NCBI GenBank assembly: GCA_965206775.1 | Contig: CBDBKU010000003.1 | Coordinates: forward strand, 868,001-932,000 | Direction: 5' to 3' | DNA length: 64,000 nt | DNA from: VXMF01 sp965206775 | GTDB taxonomy: Bacteria; Acidobacteriota; Terriglobia; Bryobacterales; UBA6623 | Shown: piece after piece, positions 26,226 through 35,398 of the stretch | Layout: each line of letters starts with the position of its first letter | Numbering within the stretch: position 1 is the stretch's first letter | The notes under the pieces: model-generated | Told to the model about the DNA's origin: nothing | Database searches by the model: none | The model's input: the letters and a program-made list of their open reading frames with translations, nothing else | Translations under genes and position numbers: made by a program

Positions 26226-27743
26226 ATGAGCCGATTGAGCCTTGTCGCAGTCTTGCTCCTCTCGCTCGCCCTACTCGCCTGCGTGAACGAGGGTGGAAAC
26301 GAGGAAACGGCGTCCGCGTCCTACAAGAGGGTTTCAGAAGTCGATGCGCTCGTGGCCCGTGCCAAGTCCTTCGAACTGCCCACGGAGTGGGTAGGCCCTC
26401 CAGGCGACCCTCTTCATCACCACACCGCAGGTTTCGCGAAGATCCTGTGCTCGGCTGTGTTCATCACAGGCCTCGACGCCGATTTTGCCGCCGAGAACAT
26501 CGGCTACTTCACGAGCGACTACGACCAGCGCTCGAAAATAACGAAGCGCGAAGTCGACATGGAGAAGAAGTTGGTGCACCTGACGCTCCCGGACGGCGTG
26601 GTGCGTACAGCAAAATACCTCGGCGATCAAGGCTGCGTCACGTTCCCTCTCGGGGAGGATGGGCTCCTTTTCGAGCCCCTCGACGTGACGAGCTCGCTTC
26701 CCGATCCCGACACGCAGCCGTGGCCGATGGGCAACGTGCTACCCGACGAACCGTTTCCGGCTGAGCTCGATGAAGCGAAGGTCCGGGCCGCCGTCCACGC
26801 CGCCTTCGAGCCGGTCGATGGCATGACCGCCGCCTTCGTCGTCACCTGGAAGGGGCGTCTTATCGCTGAACACTACCGCGAAGGGCTAGACCTTCACACG
26901 CCACTTGAAAGCTGGTCGATGGGCAAGAGCTTGACCGCGACGCTGATGGGCGTTCTGATTCAGCAAGGGGTCTACGACCTCTGGGAGCCAGCACCTGTCC
27001 CGGAATGGCAACGGGAAGGGGATCGAAGGGCAGAGATCCGAATTGCCGATATCCTGCGGATGTCTAGCGGGGTCCGCTGCGTAAACCGCGGCGATCCGGA
27101 ATATGATTCTGCCATGGGCTACCCCGACCACCTCTATCTCTACACAGGCGGGATGGACTCGTTCAAATGGGCCGCGACGAGGCCGCAGCAGTGGCCGCCG
27201 AATACGATCGGGCGCTACCGGAACTGTGATCCCGTTCTGACGAACTACCTGGTGCGGCTCGGCGTCGAAGGACGCGGGGAAGAGTACCACTCCTTTCCCC
27301 AGCGGGAACTCTTCGACAAGATCGGCATTCGTGACATGGTGATGGAGACTGACCCGTACGGGAACTTTCTGATCCAAGGCTATGAGTTCGGAACGGGTCG
27401 GGACTGGGCGCGTCTCGGCAACCTGTACCTGCAAGACGGTGTTTGGCGAGGCGAGCGGATCCTTCCAGAAGGCTTCGTGGAGTTCGTCAGCACGCCGGCT
27501 CCCGCGTGGGAGGCCGACGGCCGTCCCATCTATGGCGGCTTTTTTTGGATCAACAGTACGGACGCCTACCCGATTCCGAAAGACGCGTACTACATGGCGG
27601 GCGCCGGAAACCAGAAGACCTTTGTCATTGCCTCCCACGACCTGGTCGTCGTGCGGCTGGGACACTACAAAGGCTCAAGCCCCGGTGACGAGGGCTTGAA
27701 GAACGCCCTGACGCTGCTCATGGAGGCTGTGCCCGAGAGCTGA
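26226..27743 (+). CDS. Serine hydrolase lipoprotein, beta-lactamase (class C/PBP-like) family
   Basis: This 505-residue protein has a lipoprotein signal (L-A-L-L-A-C, lipidated Cys19). Residues 20-180 are a family-specific N-terminal domain. From about 185 comes a class C beta-lactamase/esterase fold with S231-M-G-K234, the catalytic S-x-x-K, and Y331-R-N333, the Y-x-N. A G-A-G-N-Q-K-T segment near 460 takes the place of the third K-T-G/H-x-G element. The protein is likely anchored to the periplasmic face of a membrane and cleaves or transfers acyl or peptide groups; antibiotic resistance is not implied. ATG start with GATGAGGAG about 9 nt upstream. It stands alone and is divergent from drmD. 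Confidence 0.88.
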   Translation: MSRLSLVAVLLLSLALLACVNEGGNEETASASYKRVSEVDALVARAKSFELPTEWVGPPGDPLHHHTAGFAKILCSAVFITGLDADFAAENIGYFTSDYDQRSKITKREVDMEKKLVHLTLPDGVVRTAKYLGDQGCVTFPLGEDGLLFEPLDVTSSLPDPDTQPWPMGNVLPDEPFPAELDEAKVRAAVHAAFEPVDGMTAAFVVTWKGRLIAEHYREGLDLHTPLESWSMGKSLTATLMGVLIQQGVYDLWEPAPVPEWQREGDRRAEIRIADILRMSSGVRCVNRGDPEYDSAMGYPDHLYLYTGGMDSFKWAATRPQQWPPNTIGRYRNCDPVLTNYLVRLGVEGRGEEYHSFPQRELFDKIGIRDMVMETDPYGNFLIQGYEFGTGRDWARLGNLYLQDGVWRGERILPEGFVEFVSTPAPAWEADGRPIYGGFFWINSTDAYPIPKDAYYMAGAGNQKTFVIASHDLVVVRLGHYKGSSPGDEGLKNALTLLMEAVPES

Positions 27744-27744
27744 A

Positions 27745-27764
27745 GGTGGCGGGGATGCGCCACC
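27745..27764 (+). terminator. Hairpin directly after the hydrolase stop
   Basis: A perfect 7-bp stem, GGTGGCG (27745-27751) with CGCCACC (27758-27764), and a 6-nt loop starts one base after the TGA. No U-tract follows, so it may stabilise the mRNA end or form a weak terminator. Confidence 0.5.
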
Positions 27765-28131
27765 GCCGCTTGAGGGCATCCCAGCCACCTGGATCACCCG
27801 GATCAGTACTTGGCCGTTAGGGCGGATCTAGAGATCAGCGCTCTAGGGCCAAGTCGGGAAAATTGGAGCTAAGTGGCGTTGTTGGAGTGTGTTACGGATC
27901 GAAGACCGCTGACGACTACCACGAACCGGATAGCCGGTCTGCCGTGGCTATCCGCAGGCGAAGTTGTCCAGTGAAAGTGCGGGCTGGACGGCAGCGTGTC
28001 GGAAGGCCGGAGTAGCGGAGGGCTCCTAGTTCCAAACCAGCGTAGTTGAGGTTGCACGGGAATAGACCCTCGCTAGTCGGCACCTGGTGATCCAGCCTCC
28101 TGTATCAGCGCTTGGCCGTTACGATGGGGTG
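27765..28131. other. Intergenic stretch
   Basis: About 370 bases without a supported gene. It contains weakly matching segments near 27786-27820 and 28081-28121 (shared 11-mer CTTGGCCGTTA), too short to call a repeat family. No RNA gene seen. Confidence 0.4.
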
Positions 28132-28371
28132 GTGAGCGCGACACTGCGTGTCCACTGCTACGCGGGCCACAAGGCGGACGAGAGGCCGGCACGTTTCGAA
28201 CTGGGCGGCCGCGATCACTTCGTTGAAGAGATCATCGATCGCTGGTACGGCCCCTCAGATTCCTTCTTCAAGGTCCGGGCGGACGATGGGAACGTTTACA
28301 TCCTGAGTCATCCAGTAGCTTTGTCCGACGACAACTGGCAGCTGGAGTCGTTCCGAGAAGTGCGCACCTGA
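28132..28371 (+). CDS. Small conserved protein of unknown function
   Basis: A 79-residue protein if started at the GTG at 28132; an in-frame start at 28087 adds unrelated residues. The sequence R-F-E-L-G-G-R-D-H-F-V-E-E-I-I-D-R-W-Y-G-P, then F-F-K-V-R-A-D-D-G and Y-I-L, ends in W-Q-L-E-S-F. It reads like a compact all-beta domain. The pattern (R-x-x-R-F-x-L-x-G-R, x-V-x-E-I-x-D-R-W, then W-x-L-x-x-F) recalls small DUF6504-type proteins, but I am not certain of that match. No signal peptide or transmembrane segment. It stands alone between a serine hydrolase and a convergent gene. Confidence 0.65.
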   Translation: MSATLRVHCYAGHKADERPARFELGGRDHFVEEIIDRWYGPSDSFFKVRADDGNVYILSHPVALSDDNWQLESFREVRT

Positions 28372-28665
28372 CGACCTGAAGCGTTCAACGGGTAATGACC
28401 CGGGAAGCACGCGCTGAGGTCTTCTCGAAAGACCGCGATTGGTGTGTTCTAGGCGCCTGATCATGCTTCAATGTCGATGTGAAAAGCCGTCTGGCGTTAG
28501 GGATTTGTTCTCAGCACGGGCGGGTAGGATAAACGGGGCAACCCTAGAGGGGGGAATGCTCGAATGTTGGTGACGATTAGGAAGGAGGTGGCGTATCCCG
28601 GCCACAATGTCGCCTCAATTTCGGGGACGGCCTCCAATGCCGGCCGCTGCCGGTTCCACCTCCGT
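28372..28665. other. Convergent intergenic region
   Basis: About 290 bases between a plus-strand small gene and the minus-strand hydrolase cluster, so terminators for both would be expected. I see no strong hairpin with a U-tract and no additional gene. Confidence 0.4.
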
Positions 28666-29937
28666 TCAGAAATCGGAATTGACGAGGTAGACCGTTTTCC
28701 CGTCGCGCACCTCCATGCGGCCGCCGTTCTCGAGAATGGCAGTCTTGGCGACAGCCGCGATCCGCTGGACAATCTCGCTGATAGGGGTGCGGAGCTTGAT
28801 CTCGTCGCGTGAGATGTTGACGTACTGGTCGTTGAAAGGCTTGTCCCATTTGCCCCAAGCCGGAAGGTTCATGGTTAGCTCGACGGCGGCTTCGCCCATG
28901 CTGCTCAAGCCGTTGAGAACACCGATCAGCCCTCCGGTGGTTGCCGCCTGGTTGTCGCAGTCGTACCCGGCGGACGTTGCGATACCGACCGTTTTCATGT
29001 AGTCCCCCTCCCCATAAAGAACGGCCATGATCCCGGTCAACCCGTTCGCCAGGGAGGAAACTACGCTTACCGGCGCTTCGTAAGACCCCTTCTTGTAGGC
29101 GTAGTACTTGCCGTGGATCTTGTCCCGCGTGTCGCGCCAGTCCTCGTTTTCGGCATGCCATTTGACGACATCGCGAATGCCCTCTGCGAACGGCCCCTCG
29201 CTCGGAACGGCATGAATCGCGATATCGACTAGCTTGCGCACGTCCTTCTCGAAGAATGCCGCGCTGATCATCGCCCCGTATGCAATCGTCGGGTGCGTGC
29301 CCCAGTCGTCATTGGTAATGCGCGCCCCCCACAGCGCGCGTCTTGCCGCTTGTTCTGTCATACCGGGATAGAAGGCGCTCCAAATCTCGTTGACCAGTTG
29401 CGGATCGATCTGGAACCAGTGCCTGTTGTTCTGCTTGCGGCCGGTGTCGGGAGCAACCAGGCCACGGTCCATCAGGTTGCGGGCTTCCCGGTTCGCGACC
29501 CAGATGTAGTCATTGATGTGGGTCTTCCACATCTGGGTGATCTCGGCATAGGTGATGTCCAGACCGTACTTCTCGACCGCATGCAATGTGACGAACTCGA
29601 TGTCCGTGTCGTCGTCGCTGAAAGCGCCACGCAAGGCGTTCACCATGATCGGTATGTGACCCCGCCGGTCCTTCGCATTGATCTTGAGCTCTGGCTCGCC
29701 GTCGTAGTCGGCGGTATATACCCGGTCGACCAGGATCGGGATCGCCTCCTCGACGTAATTGTTTTCGAACGGAAAGCCGATGTAGTTGCCCAGCAGCTGT
29801 CCGATCCAGAATCCCGACAGCCGGTCTATTAGGTCGTCGTGGCTCATGACCCGTTCCTTTGCATTCGCGCCATCGACAAACGTCGCCGAAGACAGTGCCA
29901 GCGCCGCAATCATCGCCCAGTGACTCGCTCGTTTCAT
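28666..29937 (-). CDS. Exported ADP-ribosylglycohydrolase-fold protein
   Basis: A 423-residue protein started at the ATG at 29937 (M-K-R-A-S-H-W-A-M), because a Sec signal peptide follows (hydrophobic 9-20, Ala-rich cleavage near 26). The ADP-ribosylglycohydrolase (ARH) metal-site motifs are present: S-D-D-D-T-D at 107-112, matching the family D-D-T, and G-Y-D-C-D-N-Q-A-A near 335, matching the C-terminal D-x-D-x motif. Most ARH proteins are cytoplasmic and remove ADP-ribose from proteins or small molecules; a signal peptide points to an extracytoplasmic N-ribosyl or O-ribosyl substrate. It is the last of five genes on this strand, 70 bp after a paralogue with a different architecture. Confidence 0.85.
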   Translation of the reverse strand: MKRASHWAMIAALALSSATFVDGANAKERVMSHDDLIDRLSGFWIGQLLGNYIGFPFENNYVEEAIPILVDRVYTADYDGEPELKINAKDRRGHIPIMVNALRGAFSDDDTDIEFVTLHAVEKYGLDITYAEITQMWKTHINDYIWVANREARNLMDRGLVAPDTGRKQNNRHWFQIDPQLVNEIWSAFYPGMTEQAARRALWGARITNDDWGTHPTIAYGAMISAAFFEKDVRKLVDIAIHAVPSEGPFAEGIRDVVKWHAENEDWRDTRDKIHGKYYAYKKGSYEAPVSVVSSLANGLTGIMAVLYGEGDYMKTVGIATSAGYDCDNQAATTGGLIGVLNGLSSMGEAAVELTMNLPAWGKWDKPFNDQYVNISRDEIKLRTPISEIVQRIAAVAKTAILENGGRMEVRDGKTVYLVNSDF

Positions 29938-30007
29938 GCTGATTCCCTTTCTCTGATCCGTGTGTTCCGCCTGCAATGCAGGCCAGTCTTCTCCGACCCG
30001 AATTGGA

Positions 30008-31588
30008 CTAGCGAAAGACGACGAGGTTCTCCAAGACCACGTCGCTCCCTTTCGAGCCCTCGTACGGTTCTCCCAGCACAACCACTCGAACCGTGTGCGT
30101 CGTGTCCTCAAGGCCGAAGGCATGCCACACGGAGTCGCCGTACTTCCGATTGTCTTCGTCCGGATAGACGTCCACCCTCTTGTGTAGCTCTCCGTCCAAA
30201 TAAACCTCTGCCGACCCACCGGTAGGAAGATAGGGGCCGCTCATGATGGCGCCGGTGCCCTCGAACGAGATCGTGGCTTCCGCCCCTTTCTTCGAGGCCA
30301 TCCTCCCGTGCCAGTCCGTGCCTCGCCGGTCGGTGACGAGGTGCTGTTCCCATGGGCCTTGCCACTTCCACCTAGAGTCTGCAGCGGGGATGCGCTCTTG
30401 AGGCGAACCGTAGTCGTCCCAAATCTGCAGCTCGGCGGGCTGTGCTTGCTGTTTCTGTATGATCAGGCGATCTCCTTCGACGCGCCCGCCATGTTTCTCG
30501 GCCATTGCGATCGCCCGCTTCTTGGTGCTCTCGACAATCCCAGGAAACGTGAAGTCCGTGAAGCTGAATTTCCTGTCAAGGATGGCGGGGATTCCACTCG
30601 TCCACTGATCCGGAATCCCTTTGTAGCCGAGCATGACACCGAGAATGCCACAAGCGTTGGACGGATTACAGTCGGAGTCCTGCCCGGCGCGAGTGGAAAC
30701 CCGAAGAGTTTTCTCGAAGTCCTTCTCGCCGTACAGCAGGCCTAGCGCGATGTAGGCGCCGTTCAACTTGGCGTCAATGTTGAATGCTCGAAGGGCACCG
30801 TTCGGGCACGGCTCGCGCTTGTCCCATTTCTCGGCGATCAGCTGCCAGGTCTTCATCCAATCGTCAGGATGTTCGCTGGACCATGCCAGTACATCGTTGA
30901 TCAGCAGGGTGTAAGGGCTCTGGGGAGGCAGGCACGCGACGCCGGCCTCGACGATCTTGCGAGGGTCGTCCTCGAAGAACGCCGCCGAGTACATGCAGGA
31001 AACGAACATCCCGCCGTAGATCCCGTCTCCGTAGTTCATCACACGTCCGGCCCGCAGGCAGAGGTCATTCGCAGCGACGGGCATGCCCGGCGTCATGAGT
31101 CCCACGAAATCCGCTTCGATCTGAAAGTCGATGTCATTGGCATGGGCATTGTGCTGCGGCGTTCCGGTCAGCATGGCGGGAACTCCGCGCTTCAGAGCGC
31201 GCCGGGCGCCCAGGTTGGCGTGCCAGAGACGGTATTGCGCGTTCTTCAGCAGGTCGCCGAAGTCTTGTGTCGTGGCGTCAAGCCCCTTGTCGTCGAGCAC
31301 GGTCGCAAAGGTCATCTCGACGTAAAGGTCGTCCTGGTCGAGGGCGTTGGCCACCATATCGGGGGTCCACTCCGGCATCTTTTCTTCGGGAATGATCTGC
31401 TGGTTGAATACGAATTCCGTGGGATAGCCGTAAGCCACGCCAACCATCTGTCCTGCCCAGCCCCCCTCGATCCGGTCCTGCAGCTCCTCCAGCGAGATCG
31501 CTAGCTCGTTGGGGGCTGGCGGCATCCCGCACTGGGTCAGCACCAAAGCCGACAACAGGCCGACACCGGCCAATAGACTGTTTCTCAT
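30008..31588 (-). CDS. ADP-ribosylglycohydrolase-fold lipoprotein with C-terminal beta-sandwich
   Basis: A 526-residue lipoprotein (V-L-T-Q-C, lipidated Cys20). ARH-type motifs are D-Q-D-D-L-Y at 84-89 (D-D-L in place of D-D-T), H-A-N-D-I-D at 149-154 and Q-D-S-D-C-N-P at 303-309. From about residue 385 a second domain begins (I-W-D-D-Y-G-S-P) and ends T-V-R-V-V-V-L-G-E-P-Y with a S-K-G-S-D-V sequence. It looks like a carbohydrate-binding beta-sandwich of about 140 residues. A near-copy lies at 33678-35255, with the transporter and ribokinase genes between. Likely role: release of ribose or a riboside from an extracellular ligand. It lies 39 bp downstream of the transporter gene. Confidence 0.85.
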   Translation of the reverse strand: MRNSLLAGVGLLSALVLTQCGMPPAPNELAISLEELQDRIEGGWAGQMVGVAYGYPTEFVFNQQIIPEEKMPEWTPDMVANALDQDDLYVEMTFATVLDDKGLDATTQDFGDLLKNAQYRLWHANLGARRALKRGVPAMLTGTPQHNAHANDIDFQIEADFVGLMTPGMPVAANDLCLRAGRVMNYGDGIYGGMFVSCMYSAAFFEDDPRKIVEAGVACLPPQSPYTLLINDVLAWSSEHPDDWMKTWQLIAEKWDKREPCPNGALRAFNIDAKLNGAYIALGLLYGEKDFEKTLRVSTRAGQDSDCNPSNACGILGVMLGYKGIPDQWTSGIPAILDRKFSFTDFTFPGIVESTKKRAIAMAEKHGGRVEGDRLIIQKQQAQPAELQIWDDYGSPQERIPAADSRWKWQGPWEQHLVTDRRGTDWHGRMASKKGAEATISFEGTGAIMSGPYLPTGGSAEVYLDGELHKRVDVYPDEDNRKYGDSVWHAFGLEDTTHTVRVVVLGEPYEGSKGSDVVLENLVVFR

Positions 31589-31627
31589 CGTTCCGCTCCT
31601 TGCAGTCCCTTTCGTGAACCCGGATGC

Positions 31628-32623
31628 TCAAAGAGTAGCGACACCGATCAAGGTCAGGCCGCAAGTGTAGCCGAGGAACATCAGCACGATGAAGGGCGTG
31701 GCACTCTTCGGAGCGCCCTTGAATTCTCTCCAGATGAAGACACCCCAAATCGCCGCCACTAAAGTAGCACCCTGGCCCAGGGCGTAGGAAACCGCCGGTC
31801 CGGCTACTCCCGAGGCGATTACATTCAGGCCGAGAGCAATCATCCAGATGAGGCCCCCAAGGATTCCCAGGGAATGAAGTCTCGGGCCTCCGCCAAAATA
31901 CCGCGAATAGGTCTTGCCACCTGCCTTCATGAAAGCCGTGTTCACGATGAAATTGCTCAGCAGAAGGCCGATGCCGAAGTAGAATAACGCCGTGTAGGGG
32001 GTGAGGTAGCCGGTCTGGATCGCCGCCGCACGAAATTCCGGCGAGACAGATTGAACCAGCATCGGATAGAACGACCCCATGAGGCAGCCAGCGATGACAG
32101 CGAATAGCAGACCCTTCCCAAGGCGTCGACCTGCCACGGGTGGCAACTTGCTGTATGCGAGCGCCGACATGATCATGGCGACGACGATCAGGGCGACACC
32201 GCCGAATAGGAGCGTCGGGTCTCCCTTGGGCGCCTGAATGTAGCTGCGCACCGTGCCAATCACTAGGGCCAGACCAACTCCGACCGGGAATGCCAGCGAC
32301 ATCCCAGCAGCATCGATCGCCACGACTAGGAGAATGTTAGAGAGGTTGAACAGCGCCCCGCTCAACAGCGCATCTGCGATTGGCCCACCCTCGGCTTGCC
32401 CGAGATTGGCCGCCGCGCTCATGCCGGCCGGACCGAAGCTGCCCAGTGTCAACGCGAATACGATGCCCGTCAGGAAGACCCCGATCGCGTAGTCCCAGTA
32501 GTAGAGTTCGAAGGGCCAGTCCTCCTTGCCGGCCAGCTTCTGAGTGTTGGCCCACGAACCCCAGCCCATCATGGTGACTATGCACAGAACGATAGCCAGC
32601 CCCAAGCTTTCGACAACAAACAT
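31628..32623 (-). CDS. GRP-family (glucose/ribose porter, DMT superfamily) sugar transporter
   Basis: A 331-residue, very hydrophobic protein with about ten predicted membrane helices, starting M-F-V-V-E-S-L-G-L-A-I-V. Motifs G-W-G-S-W-A-N-T-Q-K near 22, W-x-x-E-L-Y-Y-W-D-Y-A near 38 and a late W-G-V-F-I-W-R-E-F-K-G are typical of the GRP/RhaT-like branch (relatives of GlcU and RbsU). These carry sugars by proton symport across the inner membrane. Its neighbours, a ribokinase 30 bp upstream and ARH-fold lipoproteins on both sides, make ribose or a riboside the most sensible substrate. No frame damage seen. Confidence 0.85.
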   Translation of the reverse strand: MFVVESLGLAIVLCIVTMMGWGSWANTQKLAGKEDWPFELYYWDYAIGVFLTGIVFALTLGSFGPAGMSAAANLGQAEGGPIADALLSGALFNLSNILLVVAIDAAGMSLAFPVGVGLALVIGTVRSYIQAPKGDPTLLFGGVALIVVAMIMSALAYSKLPPVAGRRLGKGLLFAVIAGCLMGSFYPMLVQSVSPEFRAAAIQTGYLTPYTALFYFGIGLLLSNFIVNTAFMKAGGKTYSRYFGGGPRLHSLGILGGLIWMIALGLNVIASGVAGPAVSYALGQGATLVAAIWGVFIWREFKGAPKSATPFIVLMFLGYTCGLTLIGVATL

Positions 32624-32653
32624 TCCAACCTCCCGAAGTTCCGGTCCTCGAAC

Positions 32654-33592
32654 TCAAGCAGCGACTTCACTCAGAAACTGATCCACTTCCCGGCGCGTAG
32701 GGACCGAATTCTGCGCGCCCGGCCGCGTAACCGATAGGGCAGCCGCAGCGTTTGCAAATCTAGCTGCGAGCGGAACCGTTTGACCCTCGGCCAGTGCCGT
32801 GGCAAAGGCCCCGTTGAATACATCTCCGGCGGCGGTCGTGTCAACAGCGGCCACTTTGAATCCAGGCACTCGATCGCTGCCTTGCTCGGTGGCGATCATA
32901 CAACCTCGAGCTCCTAGCTTGAGTACTACAGCTTTCGGCCCAAGAGCGAGGATCTTCCTGGCGGCTAGTTCGAAGTCGGAATCGTCGTCCATCGTGAATC
33001 CAGACTCTCCCAAGAGGGTTAGTGTTTCCGTCTCATTCGGAGTCAGGAAATCCACGTTGCGCAGAAGTTCGGGAGGGAGCGGGCGGGCCGGCGCCGGATC
33101 GAGGATCGTGGTCGCTCTCCGTGCTTTGGCGACTGCCAGCGATGTCTCAACTGATTCGATAGGAATCTCCAACTGCGACAGCACGTAGCTACCCGCTTTG
33201 AGAACGCTCAGTCTCTCGGCAGCCAGTTCGGGTGTGACGGCGGCATTCGCTCCTGGTGCGATGACAATCAAGTTCTCCCCGTCAGGGAGAACGAGGATCA
33301 CGGCCGCACCGGTCGGCAGATCCGATACGCCTACTGACTCGGTGTTGACCTCTGCGGACTCCAAACTCTCCAGCAAGAGGGACGCGAGGCCGTCGCTGCC
33401 CAACTGGCCGATCATGCTCACTCGAGATCCCATCCGGCCTGCGGCATACGCTTGGTTGGCCCCCTTGCCTCCGCTGAACGTCTCGAGATTGCCGCCGACG
33501 ATGGTTTCGCCCGGCTTCGGCAAGCGGTCGACATTTTGAACAAGATCCGCATTCAGGCTGCCGATCACAACGATTTCAGGATGTTCGCTCAT
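32654..33592 (-). CDS. rbsK: Ribokinase (PfkB family)
   Basis: A 312-residue member of the PfkB/ribokinase family. It opens I-V-V-I-G-S-L-N-A-D-L-V, has the substrate-side glycine motif G-G-K-G-A-N-Q near 42, and near 252 the C-terminal signature D-T-T-A-A-G-D-V-F-N-G-A with the catalytic Asp and anion hole. These features fit ATP-dependent phosphorylation of D-ribose to ribose 5-phosphate in the cytoplasm. A related pentose, or nucleoside-derived 2-deoxyribose, cannot be excluded. It sits between the transporter and an ARH-fold lipoprotein on the same strand, consistent with a release, import and phosphorylation pathway. Confidence 0.9.
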   Translation of the reverse strand: MSEHPEIVVIGSLNADLVQNVDRLPKPGETIVGGNLETFSGGKGANQAYAAGRMGSRVSMIGQLGSDGLASLLLESLESAEVNTESVGVSDLPTGAAVILVLPDGENLIVIAPGANAAVTPELAAERLSVLKAGSYVLSQLEIPIESVETSLAVAKARRATTILDPAPARPLPPELLRNVDFLTPNETETLTLLGESGFTMDDDSDFELAARKILALGPKAVVLKLGARGCMIATEQGSDRVPGFKVAAVDTTAAGDVFNGAFATALAEGQTVPLAARFANAAAALSVTRPGAQNSVPTRREVDQFLSEVAA

Positions 33593-33677
33593 GCCCTTTC
33601 ACGTCCGAGAAGGTGTTGTCGTCTCGTACCTGCAGCGGTTGATCGAGCCCGACGACCTTGCCGCTTCAACGATGCAG

Positions 33678-35255
33678 CTATCGAAACACGACCAGATGCG
33701 TGAGTGCAATGTCACTGCCCTTCGATCCCGGGTACGGTTCACCCCGCACGACCACACGTAGCGAGTGCTTGCCTTCCTCAAGTCGGTAATTGTGCCACAC
33801 AGATTCCCAGCCCTTGGGGCTGTTTTCGTCCGGATAGACGTCCACGGTGCGATTCAACTCACCATCGAGGTAAATGTCGGCTGTGCCTCCGCTGGGCAGA
33901 TAAAAGCCCGAAATGACCGCCCCGGTTCCCTCAAAATCGATCGTGGCCTCGGCTCCCTTGCGGTCGCTGGTCCTGATTGTGTGACGGGGGCCCCAATTCG
34001 AGGTAGTGTCCTCCCAGTCCCCCTTCCATGACCACCTCTGATCCGTTACCGGAACTCGCTCGACCGGGGATCCGTAGTCATCCCAAATCTCAAGCTTGGC
34101 GGGGACCGCATCCTGGGTCTTGACGAGCAGCTGGTCGCCATCGACCCGTCCCCCGTTTCGCTCGACCATCGCGATGGCACGCTTCTCGGTACTTTCCACG
34201 ATGGTTCGAAACGAGTAGTTCGTATAGCTGAACTTTTCGTCCGCCATTTTCTCTATGCCGCTCTTGTACTTGTCAGGGATGCCCTCCAATCCAAGGACCA
34301 CTCCGAGAATACCTACCGCACTCGAGGGATTGCAGTCGGAGTCTTGCCCACAACGGGTGGAAATCGTCATCGTCTTGCCGAAGTCCCCTTCCCCGTAGAG
34401 CATTCCCAACGCGATGTAGGCGCCGTTGACCTTAGCGTCGATGTTGAATCCATTCGCGGCGCCCTCGGGACAGGGCTCGCGCTTGTTCCACTTCTCCTCG
34501 ATCAGATTCCAGACCTTGATCCAATCCTCGGGATGCTGCTCGGACCACTCGATTACGTCGGAGATCAGCATTGCGTAAGGGCTTTGCGGAGGAAGGCAGG
34601 CCAGCCCGGCCTCCACCAGCTTCCGAGGCTCGCTCTCAAAGAAAGCCGCCGCGTACATGCAGCTCACGAACATGCCGCCGTAGATGCCGTCTCCATGGTT
34701 CATGACTCGACCGGCCCGATAGCAAAGGTCATTCGATGCCTGGGGCAGCCCGGGTGTCATCAGTCCCACGAAGTCCGACTCGATCTGGAAGTCAATGTCA
34801 TTGGCATGGGCGTTGTACTCTGGCGTGCCGCTGAGTGAGGCGGGAACCCCGCGCTTCAGTGCCCGGCGAGCAGCCAAGTTGGCATGCCAGAGACGGTACT
34901 CCGCATCCTTGAACATGGCGCCGAAGTCTTCCGTAGTCGCGTCAAGTCCCTTGTCGTCAAGCACCTGTGCAAAGGTCATGTCCACGTAAAGGTCGTCCTG
35001 ATCAATTGAATCGGAAACCTTGTCGGGATCCCATTCCGGCAGCTCGTCTTCGGGGATGATCGACTCTCGGTGCCGGAACTCCGTCGGCCCGCCGTAACTG
35101 ACACCGATCATTTGGCCCGCCCAGCCTCCTGCGATCTTGTCTCGCAGCTGCGACAGAGGAATTTGCTGCTCCCCAGTGTCTGGGGCGGTCGTACAGGTGC
35201 TTAGAGCGATGGCAATCGCAACCATGACGGAGAACGATGAGACGAAGGAAGTCAT
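33678..35255 (-). CDS. ADP-ribosylglycohydrolase-fold lipoprotein with C-terminal beta-sandwich
   Basis: A 525-residue lipoprotein started at the ATG at 35255 (an in-frame start at 35291 precedes it), because the signal and lipobox A-L-S-T-C (Cys21) follow. It is closely similar along its whole length to the protein at 30008-31588: D-Q-D-D-L-Y, H-A-N-D-I-D, Q-D-S-D-C-N-P, and the same C-terminal sandwich ending S-K-G-S-D-I-A-L. The two are recent paralogues bracketing the ribokinase and transporter genes. It is the first gene on the strand in this cluster, so a shared promoter is likely just upstream near 35260-35390. Confidence 0.86.
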   Translation of the reverse strand: MTSFVSSFSVMVAIAIALSTCTTAPDTGEQQIPLSQLRDKIAGGWAGQMIGVSYGGPTEFRHRESIIPEDELPEWDPDKVSDSIDQDDLYVDMTFAQVLDDKGLDATTEDFGAMFKDAEYRLWHANLAARRALKRGVPASLSGTPEYNAHANDIDFQIESDFVGLMTPGLPQASNDLCYRAGRVMNHGDGIYGGMFVSCMYAAAFFESEPRKLVEAGLACLPPQSPYAMLISDVIEWSEQHPEDWIKVWNLIEEKWNKREPCPEGAANGFNIDAKVNGAYIALGMLYGEGDFGKTMTISTRCGQDSDCNPSSAVGILGVVLGLEGIPDKYKSGIEKMADEKFSYTNYSFRTIVESTEKRAIAMVERNGGRVDGDQLLVKTQDAVPAKLEIWDDYGSPVERVPVTDQRWSWKGDWEDTTSNWGPRHTIRTSDRKGAEATIDFEGTGAVISGFYLPSGGTADIYLDGELNRTVDVYPDENSPKGWESVWHNYRLEEGKHSLRVVVRGEPYPGSKGSDIALTHLVVFR

Positions 35256-35398
35256 TGGTGTGTCCGCTTGAACTGAAACAATATACTCCACAACAGAGTG
35301 CAGGCGGGGAGGGGCTTCGGTTCTGTCCTCGAGCCCGCGCTCTCGCCGAGGTCTCGAGCCGCGGGATGACGATGGGACAGCCGTCTCAGCCCGTCGGG

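Noticed and set aside
27786..28121. Possible diverged direct repeat near 27786-27820 and 28081-28121
   Set aside because: Only an 11-mer and a few scattered matches are shared; it could be chance.
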